Positions 17,211-25,270 of a DNA stretch of 64,000 nucleotides are shown in pieces (position 1 is the stretch's first letter; each line of letters starts with the position of its first letter). The notes below the pieces were generated by a model. That model worked only from the letters and a program-made list of their open reading frames with translations. It made no database searches and was not told the origin of the DNA. The position numbers and the translations under genes are program-made. Source of the stretch: Chryseobacterium lathyri (GTDB lineage Bacteria > Bacteroidota > Bacteroidia > Flavobacteriales > Weeksellaceae); NCBI RefSeq assembly GCF_003290185.1, contig NZ_QNFY01000014.1, positions 62,001-126,000 of the forward strand, given 5' to 3'.

Positions 17211-17918
17211 ATGTATTATCAGGAGCTTATACAAAAGTTTTGGAAATTCAACCAAAAGGCACCGCTCAGTACCACTGCTGTAGCTATGTATCTGTATCTG
17301 CTGAAATTAGCGAACGATAATAACAGATATGATGTTACTGTTTCCGACGTAGCGATTGGTAATACACTAGGACTAACAAGAAAAACGGTAAAATCTGCAA
17401 GAGAAGTGCTGCTGAACTCAGGGCTGGTTCAGTATGAATGCAAAAACGGGTATTCCTGTTCTTATCGAATAGTTCTGGATTATCCTTTATCAATCCGCAG
17501 CCAAGAAAAAGGTCCGAAGGTAATAATCAAACATAACGACCCGACAGCAATTGAAGGAAAAAATGAAAATTTAGCATCGGTTGGTTTACCCGTCATAAGT
17601 ACTCCCGAAATTACAGAACAGGAAGAGAAAGCATCCTTTTATAATGATAACGCTGAGCCTTTTAAAATGGTCAACAAGCCTTCTTTGGAGGAATTTATGG
17701 AGTTTGCCTATACGCTAAGTGGTTATGAAGTATCCATGGACTCTGACATTAGCGAAAAATACGCTTTGTGGAACAACAATGGTTGGTGCAATAATTTAGG
17801 AAAACCGATAACCAATTGGAAGTCCTCATTGAAAAATCTTTTGCCCTATATAAAAAACAGGACTAATAATGAACAACTGTCTTTAGAATCAATCCCTACT
17901 ATCAAACCTCCAAAATAA
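17211..17918 (+). CDS. DnaT/replisome-organiser-like helix-turn-helix protein
   Basis: A 235-residue protein. Residues 1-90 are a winged helix (AVAMYLYLLKLANDNNRYDV, IGNTLGLTRKTVKSAREVLL, NSGLVQYECKNG) of the kind found in phage and plasmid replication organisers. The middle is a variable acidic linker, and the tail ends in NNLGKPITNWKSSLKNLLPY, a short helix seen in proteins that contact the replicative helicase. It starts 2 bp after DUF3853 and is followed 12 bp later by the Rep-like gene. Exact partner unknown. Confidence 0.65.
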   Translation: MYYQELIQKFWKFNQKAPLSTTAVAMYLYLLKLANDNNRYDVTVSDVAIGNTLGLTRKTVKSAREVLLNSGLVQYECKNGYSCSYRIVLDYPLSIRSQEKGPKVIIKHNDPTAIEGKNENLASVGLPVISTPEITEQEEKASFYNDNAEPFKMVNKPSLEEFMEFAYTLSGYEVSMDSDISEKYALWNNNGWCNNLGKPITNWKSSLKNLLPYIKNRTNNEQLSLESIPTIKPPK

Positions 17919-17930
17919 AGCATTGAGATT

Positions 17931-19028
17931 ATGGCTATTCCGGAAAAAGATTTAAAGCTTGTCAGAAAGGTATTTGAAGGTAAAGATGAGAGAATTCCAG
18001 AAAGAATACGCCTGGGCAATCATTTTGTGGACGATTTTATTTTTGAAGACCAAGAGGCCGCAGATATTCCGATTAATGCGCTACGTGTTATTTTTAACAT
18101 TATTTCGATTATCAGCAGTGAGCAGTTCCGTCCAGAAGACCGTCCAAAGCAGCTCTCTTTGTTTGATGAAGAGTTTGAAACCGAAAATAACATTTTTGCA
18201 TCAATTAAAATCAGGAACAATAAAATCTCTCCGAGTGGCTCAACCAAACAGGTTGTAGAAGCGTATGAGTTTCTTGCCCGGTTCAAAATGGGCTGGTATA
18301 AATCGGTAAATTTTAAAGGAAAAGAGATTAAAACATTTGGAGGGCTTATTTCAACACCAAGTTATGATGAGCGTGGATATACCAGCTTTCTTATCAGCAG
18401 CTACTGGCTGAAAAAGCTGATGATTATACCCGAATATAACTACATCCTGTACAATCTGGTGTATAATATCAGAAACAACAAGCATATTATTTTTGCCATC
18501 TGGCTTTCAAAACTTCCAGAAGGTGGAACCACCATGAAACTTTCGTCACTGAACAAAAAGTTTGGGCTGAACTATAAAACCGCGAATGATTTTTGTTTCA
18601 AGTTCCTCAAAACTGCAAAAATAAATTTCAACAGGTACAATACCCTTTCATTCAATTATCATTACAAAGGTGATTCTATTTTCATTCATCCTTTTTACAA
18701 TAAAATGGTAAGCGGTACCGATATGTCGGAGCATACAGCAGAGAAATCAAAAATTGCAAAGAGACTCTACTATTTTCAGAAAAGGTATGGCCTGGGACAA
18801 CGGGAAATGCTCCAGTTTTCCTACCAATACAAAACTATTCCGCAAACCCGTCAACTTATAGAAAAGGCTTTTGGCGAATTTATAAGGATGAACAGGCTGA
18901 AAGGGACAAAATCCACGAATTATCAGGGAACGGCTTTTTTAAAAAAAATACAGGAACTTATTTTACAGCTATACAGGGAAACAAAAATGGGGGAAATACT
19001 GCCCAACGGTTATCCCGTGATTCTCTGA
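17931..19028 (+). CDS. Rep-like replication initiation protein
   Basis: A 365-residue protein resembling the winged-helix initiators (Rep_3 superfamily) of Bacteroidetes plasmids and elements. Features are INALRVIFNIISIISSEQFR in the N-terminal domain, the stretch YNYILYNLVYNIRNNKHIIF and AIWLSKLPEGGTTMKLSSLN, and a second helix-turn-helix-like segment (LNKKFGLNYKTANDFCFKFL). Assignment is by pattern. The decisive context is what follows: eight 17-bp direct repeats start two bases after its stop, then AT-rich DNA and a primase, as at iteron origins. It may therefore bind the iterons and drive replication of the circular form. Confidence 0.65.
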   Translation: MAIPEKDLKLVRKVFEGKDERIPERIRLGNHFVDDFIFEDQEAADIPINALRVIFNIISIISSEQFRPEDRPKQLSLFDEEFETENNIFASIKIRNNKISPSGSTKQVVEAYEFLARFKMGWYKSVNFKGKEIKTFGGLISTPSYDERGYTSFLISSYWLKKLMIIPEYNYILYNLVYNIRNNKHIIFAIWLSKLPEGGTTMKLSSLNKKFGLNYKTANDFCFKFLKTAKINFNRYNTLSFNYHYKGDSIFIHPFYNKMVSGTDMSEHTAEKSKIAKRLYYFQKRYGLGQREMLQFSYQYKTIPQTRQLIEKAFGEFIRMNRLKGTKSTNYQGTAFLKKIQELILQLYRETKMGEILPNGYPVIL

Positions 19029-19029
19029 T

Positions 19030-19316
19030 TTCGGAATTGCGCTCATCCGTATTTCGGATTTGTACTCATTCGGAATTCGGAATTGCACTCGCTGAAGTTA
19101 AGAAAATGTTAAAATTTAAATTCTTATGAAGGTGATTTCGGAATTACGCTCATTCCGATATTGTAAAGCCATTGAAAATGACAAATACGTAAAAAAGAAC
19201 AGATGAAAACAAAGTTCTATTCGGAATTGCACTCATGCGGTAAAGGGCATCTTTTCGGAATTGCGCTCATCTGTATTTCGGATTTGCACTCATTCAGAAT
19301 TCGGAATTGCGCTCAT
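19030..19316 (+). repeat. Iteron array, probable replication origin
   Basis: Eight direct copies of a 17-mer with consensus TTCGGAATTGCGCTCAT start at 19030, 19053, 19076, 19137, 19220, 19254, 19277 and 19300. Three copies match exactly; variants change GAATT to GATTT, GCG to GCA, GTA or ACG, or the last bases. Copies 1-3 and 6-8 each have a 23-bp pitch, about two helical turns, which places bound protein on one face. Bases 19360-19449 are very AT-rich and could be the unwinding element. All copies share orientation with the upstream Rep-like gene. Confidence 0.8.
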
Positions 19317-19449
19317 TTGAAAATCATTGCAAATGCTTTGCGACAGGCAGATACCACGAACTATTAAAAGTTTATTTAAAAGATAATAAAAGTCTTTTTT
19401 TTATTAAAAGGAAAATCCAGGGTAAAAAATTGCTTTAAAAAGAAAAAAA

Positions 19450-20289
19450 ATGAATTGCGAAAAAATCAAACAAAAAGTCGGAATCCGGACGGTTTTAGAA
19501 TCCTTCAATCTTTTTCCGGTGAAAGAAAATGGGAAAACTGCCTTTTATTTTGCGCTCGACAGGGACGAAAAGATTCCCAGTCTTTCTGTCGATTTTATTA
19601 AAAATAAAGCATTTGATTTTGGAACAGGAAAGAGTTATGATATCATTTCTATTGTTCAGCAGGTGAAGAAATGTTCTGTTCCGGAAGCTTTGAAATACCT
19701 TGGAAAATTTGATTTTTCAATACAGGATCAAAAACAAAAGGAAGAGATAACAACACGACCTCATTACAGGATATTGGAAGTAAAAAGAATTGGGCATCCT
19801 GTTTTAATTCAATATCTGAAATTCAGGAAAGTTTATGAACAGAGAGATCTTGTTAAAGAGCTGCATTATGAATTAAACGGGAAAAATTATTTCGGAATTG
19901 CCTTTGAAAATAATTCAGGTGGTTTTGAAATCCGCAATCCGTATTCTAAAATCTGTTTAGGTAAGAAAGATCTGACTTTGATTCAGGGCGATCAAAATAA
20001 TAAAGAAATCACGGTATTTGAGGGGTTTTTAGATTACCTGACTTTCAAAAATATAGATAAGGCTAAAAATTCTGATTATTTGATTCTCAATTCTACGGTA
20101 ATGCTTTTCAAAGCAATAAAAACACTTGGTGAATACGATAAAATTTACCTTTTTCTTGATAATGATTCTAATGGAAATATCACTAAAAACAAAATATTAA
20201 TGAATTATAAGCATGTAGAGGATTGTTCTCTAATTTATCGAGATTTTAAGGATCTTAATGAGTGGTTTTGCCAAGGATATATTGAGTAA
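19450..20289 (+). CDS. Toprim-domain primase-like protein
   Basis: A 279-residue protein of the mobile-element primase type. The N-terminal region (VGIRTVLESFNLFPVKENGK, FYFALDRDEKIPSLSVD) corresponds to the CHC2-like DNA-binding module without a visible zinc cluster. The C-terminal Toprim domain has its catalytic Glu in VFEGFLDYL (E191) and the metal-binding DND in LFLDNDSNG (D237, D239). Such proteins prime lagging-strand or transferred-strand synthesis. It begins after the iteron array and AT-rich tract, in keeping with an origin-linked primase, and is followed by a strong terminator. Confidence 0.8.
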   Translation: MNCEKIKQKVGIRTVLESFNLFPVKENGKTAFYFALDRDEKIPSLSVDFIKNKAFDFGTGKSYDIISIVQQVKKCSVPEALKYLGKFDFSIQDQKQKEEITTRPHYRILEVKRIGHPVLIQYLKFRKVYEQRDLVKELHYELNGKNYFGIAFENNSGGFEIRNPYSKICLGKKDLTLIQGDQNNKEITVFEGFLDYLTFKNIDKAKNSDYLILNSTVMLFKAIKTLGEYDKIYLFLDNDSNGNITKNKILMNYKHVEDCSLIYRDFKDLNEWFCQGYIE

Positions 20290-20378
20290 CTGGTTCTCTG
20301 AATGGTCATTTTTGTCAGTGACTTTGTTTAGAATCACTATATTTGAATGAAAACTTTTCCAACAATCATCATTTTTTG

Positions 20379-20404
20379 AGTCTCCTTTACGAGGAGGCTT
20401 TTTT
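20379..20404 (+). terminator. Rho-independent terminator
   Basis: AGTCTCCT - short loop - AGGAGGCT followed by six Ts, 90 bp after the primase stop. It closes the replication-gene transcript. Confidence 0.75.
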
Positions 20405-21126
20405 GCTGATTGTGATGGTTATAAAGATGTTTTTTAGTGTCAAATAATATATGTAACCTCATTTTATTGGCTACCACAAGTGCTTTATTATTAAGATTTA
20501 TATACCTGATTTTTCAGCTTCTTCAACTTCTTCAACTAACAAAAATATAAAACCTTCAATAAAACCTGTTAATTTTTAGAATTCCGGTCTTAAATGTTGA
20601 TGACGGTCTTAAGAAAATAAACTTCAAAATCACATCAACACAAGGAAAAATCCAATTATTCATTATTGTTTTAGATCATTCTCGGGTTAAATATCACCTT
20701 TTCAATTCATATATATAACTGTGGTTTTTCACTTTTTACTGTAGCAAATGTAGTACAGGTCATTCACTCAAAAAAATCTTTTTGGGTTTCTACAAAAATT
20801 CTCTCCACTTCGCTTCAACAATTTTTCCAGACACTCCTGAATCCTTCGGACAAAAAGATTTCGGAGCCTTCATTTCATTTTTCCATTCAGGTTTTAAGTG
20901 CCTGATCCTGTACTATGGTCATTTAGCAAAGAAAAAGTCGGAACCTCATTTATACGAATCAAACAGTCGCTCTTTAACATAAGAATAATCAAACAAAAAA
21001 AATAAATAATGCTTTTCCCATTGGAAAAGGTGAAAAGAAAGAAGCCGAGTGTCCTCGATACCGAATCAAATCACTCGAAATTTTACAACTCAAAAAAGTA
21101 ATCATTAACAATTAAAACAAAATATT
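20405..21126 (+). promoter_or_regulatory. Long leader of the ssb-PRTRC operon with a boxA-like site
   Basis: About 720 bp without a convincing gene. A 66-codon frame from a TTG at 20782 has no family features and I treat it as chance. At 20969-20980 CGCTCTTTAACA matches the boxA antitermination sequence of rRNA leaders (TGCTCTTTAACA) in 11 of 12 bases. The leader may serve processive antitermination through the long operon. I could not place a promoter with confidence. Confidence 0.4.
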
Positions 21127-21525
21127 ATGAACACCATTGTCGGTAGAATTACCAGAAACGCTGAAATCAGCGTACTAAAAAACGACAGACAGGTCGTGAA
21201 CTTTTCAGTAGCTATCAATGACAGCTACAAGACCAAGCAGGGAGAACGCAGGGAACTGACCACGTATTATAACTGCTCATACTGGATAAGCCCGAATGTT
21301 GCCAAAATCCTTACCAAAGGGACGGTGGTAGAATTAACAGGCAGGGCAAGCTCAAGCGCATGGATAGGCAAGGATGGAGAAATCCGTTCAGGATTGAATT
21401 TTCATACTTCATACATTCAGGTTTATGGAGGTGTAAGAAATGTTGAAAGTGAACCGAAGCAAAATGCAACGCAAGAATCAAACAATCCTTTTGCAGATGA
21501 TACGGATGATGATCTGCCATTTTAA
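21127..21525 (+). CDS. ssb: Single-stranded DNA-binding protein
   Basis: A 132-residue OB-fold SSB: MNTIVGRITRNAEISVLKND opens the fold, VVNFSVAINDSY and the conserved YYNCSYW strand follow, and the tail is acidic with the partner-binding tip DDDLPF. It coats single-stranded DNA during transfer and replication and recruits partners through its tip. It heads the PRTRC operon, a usual arrangement for mobile elements of this family. Length matches other element-borne SSBs, shorter than most chromosomal ones. Confidence 0.93.
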   Translation: MNTIVGRITRNAEISVLKNDRQVVNFSVAINDSYKTKQGERRELTTYYNCSYWISPNVAKILTKGTVVELTGRASSSAWIGKDGEIRSGLNFHTSYIQVYGGVRNVESEPKQNATQESNNPFADDTDDDLPF

Positions 21526-21557
21526 TAATTAACCCAAGATGATCTAAAAAAAAACGT

Positions 21558-21767
21558 ATGGAATCAACATATAATTTTCAGATGAAGTCCCGAAATGACC
21601 GAACAGAATGGGAGCAGGTAGCAATATACCTGAAAATCCATTGTGACAGGACAACAGCGATACACTATGCAAGAAGCTTGTCATTGAAATTTGGCAAGGA
21701 AATCCGGTTGACACAGGGTGCCGACCCCATGAAAACAAGTGGAACATATATTTATGAAAATCCCTGA
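21558..21767 (+). CDS. Small hypothetical protein
   Basis: A 69-residue soluble basic protein with no motif I recognise (SRNDRTEWEQVAIYLKIHCD, then ARSLSLKFGKEIRLTQG). It starts 32 bp after ssb and stops 2 bp before the next gene, so it is part of the ssb-PRTRC operon. Spacing and ATG start support it as a real gene. Confidence 0.6.
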   Translation: MESTYNFQMKSRNDRTEWEQVAIYLKIHCDRTTAIHYARSLSLKFGKEIRLTQGADPMKTSGTYIYENP

Positions 21768-21769
21768 AT

Positions 21770-21970
21770 ATGAAAACAAAATCAAAATCCGAAGCCAAAA
21801 AACTGGCAAAAGCTTACAGCTATAATAAAGATTACACAGATGTACCTGTATATGTTATTTATTGTAGCCGAACAGAAAAATATTATGTAGATACCAATGG
21901 CTTAATACGTCTCTGGGAAAAGCTTATCGGCTACTATGTGGATGGGGTTTATACCTCTGAAAAAGAATAA
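21770..21970 (+). CDS. Small hypothetical protein
   Basis: A 66-residue protein with a basic start (MKTKSKSEAKKLAKAYSYN) and an aromatic-rich remainder containing VPVYVIYCSRTEKYYVDTNG and a WEKLIGYYVDG segment; probably a small alpha/beta fold. Tight spacing with both neighbours places it in the same operon. Function unknown. Confidence 0.62.
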   Translation: MKTKSKSEAKKLAKAYSYNKDYTDVPVYVIYCSRTEKYYVDTNGLIRLWEKLIGYYVDGVYTSEKE

Positions 21971-21994
21971 TTCATAACATAAAAAATCAAAAAA

Positions 21995-22285
21995 ATGAAA
22001 CTATCTGATATACCAACATCCTATTTACTCATAAAATCGAGTACGAACAGTGAATGGGATGCTTGCGACTTTGCTATTATCAATATTACAGGGGAGTGGA
22101 AACAAACCCAAAAGAAGCACCTTGAAGTTATAAAAGTCATTGAAAATGATGAAGATATAAAGTCGCTAAACTATTTCGATACCCATGTGGAATTCTTTAG
22201 ATTTTCGAAAATATATTATCCTTTGGTTGAAGAGTGGCTCTCTGAGAGAAACAGAGTTTTTGTTAATTGGAGAAAGAAGATTTAA
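21995..22285 (+). CDS. Small hypothetical protein
   Basis: A 96-residue soluble protein with alternating hydrophobic residues (SYLLIKSSTNSEWDACDFAI, WLSERNRVFVNWRKK). It carries no membrane segment or known motif. It lies 24 bp after the preceding small gene and overlaps a possible TTG-started gene at its end by 19 bp. Operon position suggests an accessory role in PRTRC or DNA metabolism, but nothing in the sequence shows what. Confidence 0.6.
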   Translation: MKLSDIPTSYLLIKSSTNSEWDACDFAIINITGEWKQTQKKHLEVIKVIENDEDIKSLNYFDTHVEFFRFSKIYYPLVEEWLSERNRVFVNWRKKI

Positions 22286-22458
22286 AACAGCTGAAACAAC
22301 CTAAAAATTGCCTGTGTCATTACCAGATACAGATATCTAAAGATGGAAATGCCATTTATAAAGCGTATGGAAAGCATACGGAAGAAGAATTTAGGACAGT
22401 GGAGTTTTCATTATGGGAACTAATAGGCTTCAATACTCATTTAGTAATTAATCCATAA
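22267..22458 (+). CDS. Small hypothetical protein, TTG start
   Basis: A 63-residue frame that would start at TTG 22267 inside the end of the preceding gene. The body (CHYQIQISKDGNAIYKAYGK, FRTVEFSLWELIGFN) looks like coding sequence, and the next gene starts 11 bp after its stop, leaving no room for another explanation of this interval. The start is uncertain: no in-frame ATG lies before residue 30. Confidence 0.5.
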   Translation: MEKEDLKQLKQPKNCLCHYQIQISKDGNAIYKAYGKHTEEEFRTVEFSLWELIGFNTHLVINP

Positions 22459-22469
22459 CCCAACAAATT

Positions 22470-23069
22470 ATGCAAACCAATTTTTTCAGACAACTTACAA
22501 AGTTAAACCTTGTCGGAGACTTACAATTGATACTCCGACAGGCAGATGAAAACAGCTTTGTCCTTTCCGTACTGCTTAACAACGAACAGTGTGGGGATAA
22601 AGCGAAAAACCTAATTCTGCCATTGAATCTAAGTGGAACAGCAGAAGAATTAGACAACGGATTTTTTGAAAATGTTTCAGTGCCATTGCAGAGAGCTTCG
22701 GGATTAATGGTTAATATGGAAAGCTTTATGAAGCAGTTGGAAGAAGCTCAAAAGCAGTCTGCGATGGAAAAAGAAAAAGCAGATAAGGAAAAGAAGGAAA
22801 AAGAAGCCAAAGAGAAAAAGTGCAAAGATGCTTTTCAAAAAGCCGAAGAACTCGAAAAAGAAGGCAACTACAAAGGTGCATGGTCAGCACTTCCAAAGGC
22901 TTCGGAATATCCTGATTATACAGACATTATCCGCAAAAAGCAGAATGAATATGAAAGACATTTTGCCCCAAGCCTTTTCAATACCGAAAGTGTAGAAAAT
23001 ATTGGACAGGAACACGAACAAGAGCATGAAGAGGAACAAGAAGAACAGGAACAAAATTTTCAACTTTAA
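22470..23069 (+). CDS. PRTRC system protein E
   Basis: A 199-residue protein matching PRTRC protein E. The N-terminal 75 residues (MQTNFFRQLTKLNLVGDLQL, ILPLNLSGTAEELDNGFF) are the family core. A Lys/Glu-rich coiled coil (EKADKEKKEKEAKEKK) follows, then a short TPR-like pair (AFQKAEELEKEGNYKGAWSA) and a Glu/Gln-rich tail. PRTRC cassettes are found on plasmids and ICEs and combine proteins A-F with a ThiF/E1-like enzyme; their chemical role is not established. Start at ATG after AACCCAACAAATT. Confidence 0.85.
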   Translation: MQTNFFRQLTKLNLVGDLQLILRQADENSFVLSVLLNNEQCGDKAKNLILPLNLSGTAEELDNGFFENVSVPLQRASGLMVNMESFMKQLEEAQKQSAMEKEKADKEKKEKEAKEKKCKDAFQKAEELEKEGNYKGAWSALPKASEYPDYTDIIRKKQNEYERHFAPSLFNTESVENIGQEHEQEHEEEQEEQEQNFQL

Positions 23070-23081
23070 AAATCAACAAAT

Positions 23082-23300
23082 ATGTTACTCGCCACCCAAT
23101 TAGAAAGAGTTTTTATCCTGAAAGATAAAGGACAGGAAGTCCGATTAACCGATCCCCAACCTAAGTGGAGCGTTGAAGCCGTCATGAATTTTTACGCCAA
23201 TACGTATCCGATTTTAACGACTGCAAAAATATCTGCACCACAAATCAGGAATGATGCGATAGAATACCGTTTTGAAAGTGTAATGGGAACGAAAGGCTGA
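23082..23300 (+). CDS. PRTRC system protein C
   Basis: A 72-residue protein matching PRTRC protein C across its length: LERVFILKDKGQEVRLTDPQ, then WSVEAVMNFYANTYPILTTA and the closing IEYRFESVMGTKG. It resembles a ubiquitin-like beta-grasp protein in size, and its pairing with a ThiF/E1-like enzyme three genes on raises the idea of a conjugation-type chemistry, though the C terminus KG is not the usual GG. It starts 12 bp after protein E. Confidence 0.87.
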   Translation: MLLATQLERVFILKDKGQEVRLTDPQPKWSVEAVMNFYANTYPILTTAKISAPQIRNDAIEYRFESVMGTKG

Positions 23301-23383
23301 TACATTATTATGGTTGGGTTTTCAGTAAATCAGTTGTAAACCCAACCACTATTTACTAAATATCAATCACTAAATTATGATGA

Positions 23384-23560
23384 ATGCAACAAAAAATCAT
23401 ATCGGGAAAAATACAGCTTCCCGAACAGCAAAAACAAAAGCAACTGCACAAACAGTTGGGCGAGTTCGCCCATTGGATGCAAAGACCAAAGGATGCAGGA
23501 GAAATACAGAAAGACAAAATGAAAGCAGTGCCAATAGCCATGCTACCCATGCTTTTCTAA
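23384..23560 (+). CDS. Small hypothetical protein, 58 residues
   Basis: ATG 23384 to TAA 23558-23560. The product (QQKIISGKIQLPEQQKQKQL, EFAHWMQRPKDAGEIQKDKM) is a basic amphipathic helical protein and looks more natural than the overlapping frame that is open from 23377, which reads as a Thr/Ala/Arg-rich low-complexity stretch. I therefore assign 23384-23560 to this gene and start the next one at 23599. It fills the gap between PRTRC C and the following gene in the operon. Confidence 0.6.
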   Translation: MQQKIISGKIQLPEQQKQKQLHKQLGEFAHWMQRPKDAGEIQKDKMKAVPIAMLPMLF

Positions 23561-23598
23561 AATGCTCGTTTCTACCTAAGCTGAAAGATACACCATCC

Positions 23599-24546
23599 AT
23601 GCAGGATGAGAAGAACACAGACAAAATGGAAAGGGATTTTTACCAGTCCCTTTCCCAATTGGCTGAACATTACGGAATCACACCTGCACATTCAAAACAC
23701 TTAGGCTTTCCTTACAATATTGCTTTTGCTTTAGAGGAAATCAAAAAGCAGTTAAAAATTAAAATAAAGAATTGGGAGCAAATCCGTTTGGTGCAGGATA
23801 AAAAGAAAACGTATTTGTTGAGTGAAGAAAGATATAATACAGGGGCTACTTTATATTATATTCCAATAATTCCGCTGTACCGATTATCTAAAAATCCCAA
23901 TTATAAACAAGCGACACAACTTTTACAGTCCGTCTGCTCATATTTGTATCACATCGCAGATGTCCCCTATTACAGACAACAGGAAAGTTATCTGTGTTGG
24001 ATGTACGAAATGATCTCGGAGTGGCTTATTTATGATGAAACAGATGATACTCCTGAATACTTACGTGAAATAAAACAAAGTGAGTGGATTGGGGACTATA
24101 TGGAACAAAAAATATTCAATCATGAGAATTTAGCCCGATTTAAAGAACGAATCAACCATTTTGAAAATAGAGATTCTTTTGAAACCGATTGTCTCTTATT
24201 AGCCTGTGATACCCTTGCCCTCTATGAAATGTTTCCTGATGCTACCATTTACAGAAATATTCAACAGGACAAAAGAAATACAGATAACGACGACTACGAC
24301 GAGGACTATCATGAAAGAACCATCACAATGGATAAATATGTTTCGTTCTGCGCAGATGATAAAGGCATATTGTTTCAGACTTTATTTGATTCTGTTAATG
24401 CTGAATTTCAGGAATGTACGGAAATAGAAGAACCATCCACCCAAAAAAGATTTGACGGAACAAGTGTCAGCAATGACAACCTTGATTTTGAAAACTGCAT
24501 TTTCCCCCTGATTGAAAGATTAATTGACATTTTAAACAGCATTTAA
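23599..24546 (+). CDS. PRTRC operon hypothetical protein (possible protein F)
   Basis: A 315-residue soluble protein from ATG 23599 (MQDEKNTDKMERDFYQSLSQ). The frame is open upstream to 23377, but that part overlaps a better small gene. The body is alpha-helical and aromatic (YNTGATLYYIPIIPLYRLSK, LLQSVCSYLYHIADVPYYRQ) with an acidic stretch near 245-260. It sits between PRTRC C and PRTRC B, where PRTRC protein F is found in other cassettes, so equivalence to F is possible by position. No motif confirms it. Confidence 0.65.
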   Translation: MQDEKNTDKMERDFYQSLSQLAEHYGITPAHSKHLGFPYNIAFALEEIKKQLKIKIKNWEQIRLVQDKKKTYLLSEERYNTGATLYYIPIIPLYRLSKNPNYKQATQLLQSVCSYLYHIADVPYYRQQESYLCWMYEMISEWLIYDETDDTPEYLREIKQSEWIGDYMEQKIFNHENLARFKERINHFENRDSFETDCLLLACDTLALYEMFPDATIYRNIQQDKRNTDNDDYDEDYHERTITMDKYVSFCADDKGILFQTLFDSVNAEFQECTEIEEPSTQKRFDGTSVSNDNLDFENCIFPLIERLIDILNSI

Positions 24547-24556
24547 AAATACCATC

Positions 24557-25270
24557 ATGAAAGATATAACCCATCATTTCGGAACACTCTATCATCCCAT
24601 TTCAGCACTGGTCATTTATAAGACCAGAGACGATGATAAAGATGTTTATGTGGAGTATTTCGATATGGATAAAGACGGAAATCCCATTAATGCTCATCCT
24701 TTGAGCGAAAAGGAAGCTAAAATATTGGCAAAGTCTCTTAATACAGAAAGAGAAAAAAGCAATGCATTTCTGAAACCTGAAAGTATTCTGCCCACAAATG
24801 TTCTATACATCAACCCGACTGAAAAAGGGTCAGTAATATGGTACACCAAAGCCAAAAAAGCAAAGCTCTTTTTCACTGAATCCCTTGAAATTCCGAATGG
24901 TACAGCATACGTTCCCGCTATGCTGTGGATGGCTTCCAAACAGCATCTTACCGTATTTGCCCTCACTTCCGACAAAAGACCAACAGAAAAAACAGTTTTA
25001 TATCATTCTCCCTTTTTTAATGTTTATGAAAACGGAAGTGTCTGTATGGGAACAGTCAATGTAGATATTAAAAATTCAGCATCGGTTGAGGAATTTATTC
25101 GCGCTTGGGAAAACTATTTTTTTTACAGCAGGTTCAGTCATTTAAACAATCATAATCCTATCAACGGCAACTGTGTGAATATTTGGAAAGAACTCATAGA
25201 TACAGATAAGCCCTTTCCGAAAGAAATATTGAAAAAGACCAACAAAACCCTTAAAAATTTACTGCCATGA
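24557..25270 (+). CDS. PRTRC system protein B
   Basis: A 237-residue protein of the PRTRC B family. Matching parts are LYHPISALVIYKTRDDDKDV, LYINPTEKGSVIWYTKAKKA, KLFF, the core VPAMLWMASKQHLTVFALTS and YHSPFFNVYENGSVCMGTVN, with NPINGNCVNIWKELI near the end. Function unestablished; it is always linked to the ThiF-like protein. Its TGA overlaps the next gene's ATG by 4 bp, pointing to translational coupling of B with ThiF. Confidence 0.88.
   Translation: MKDITHHFGTLYHPISALVIYKTRDDDKDVYVEYFDMDKDGNPINAHPLSEKEAKILAKSLNTEREKSNAFLKPESILPTNVLYINPTEKGSVIWYTKAKKAKLFFTESLEIPNGTAYVPAMLWMASKQHLTVFALTSDKRPTEKTVLYHSPFFNVYENGSVCMGTVNVDIKNSASVEEFIRAWENYFFYSRFSHLNNHNPINGNCVNIWKELIDTDKPFPKEILKKTNKTLKNLLP

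Noticed and set aside
20782..20982. 66-codon frame in the ssb leader
   Set aside because: It needs a TTG start, shows no family pattern, and contains the boxA-like site; more likely leader sequence.
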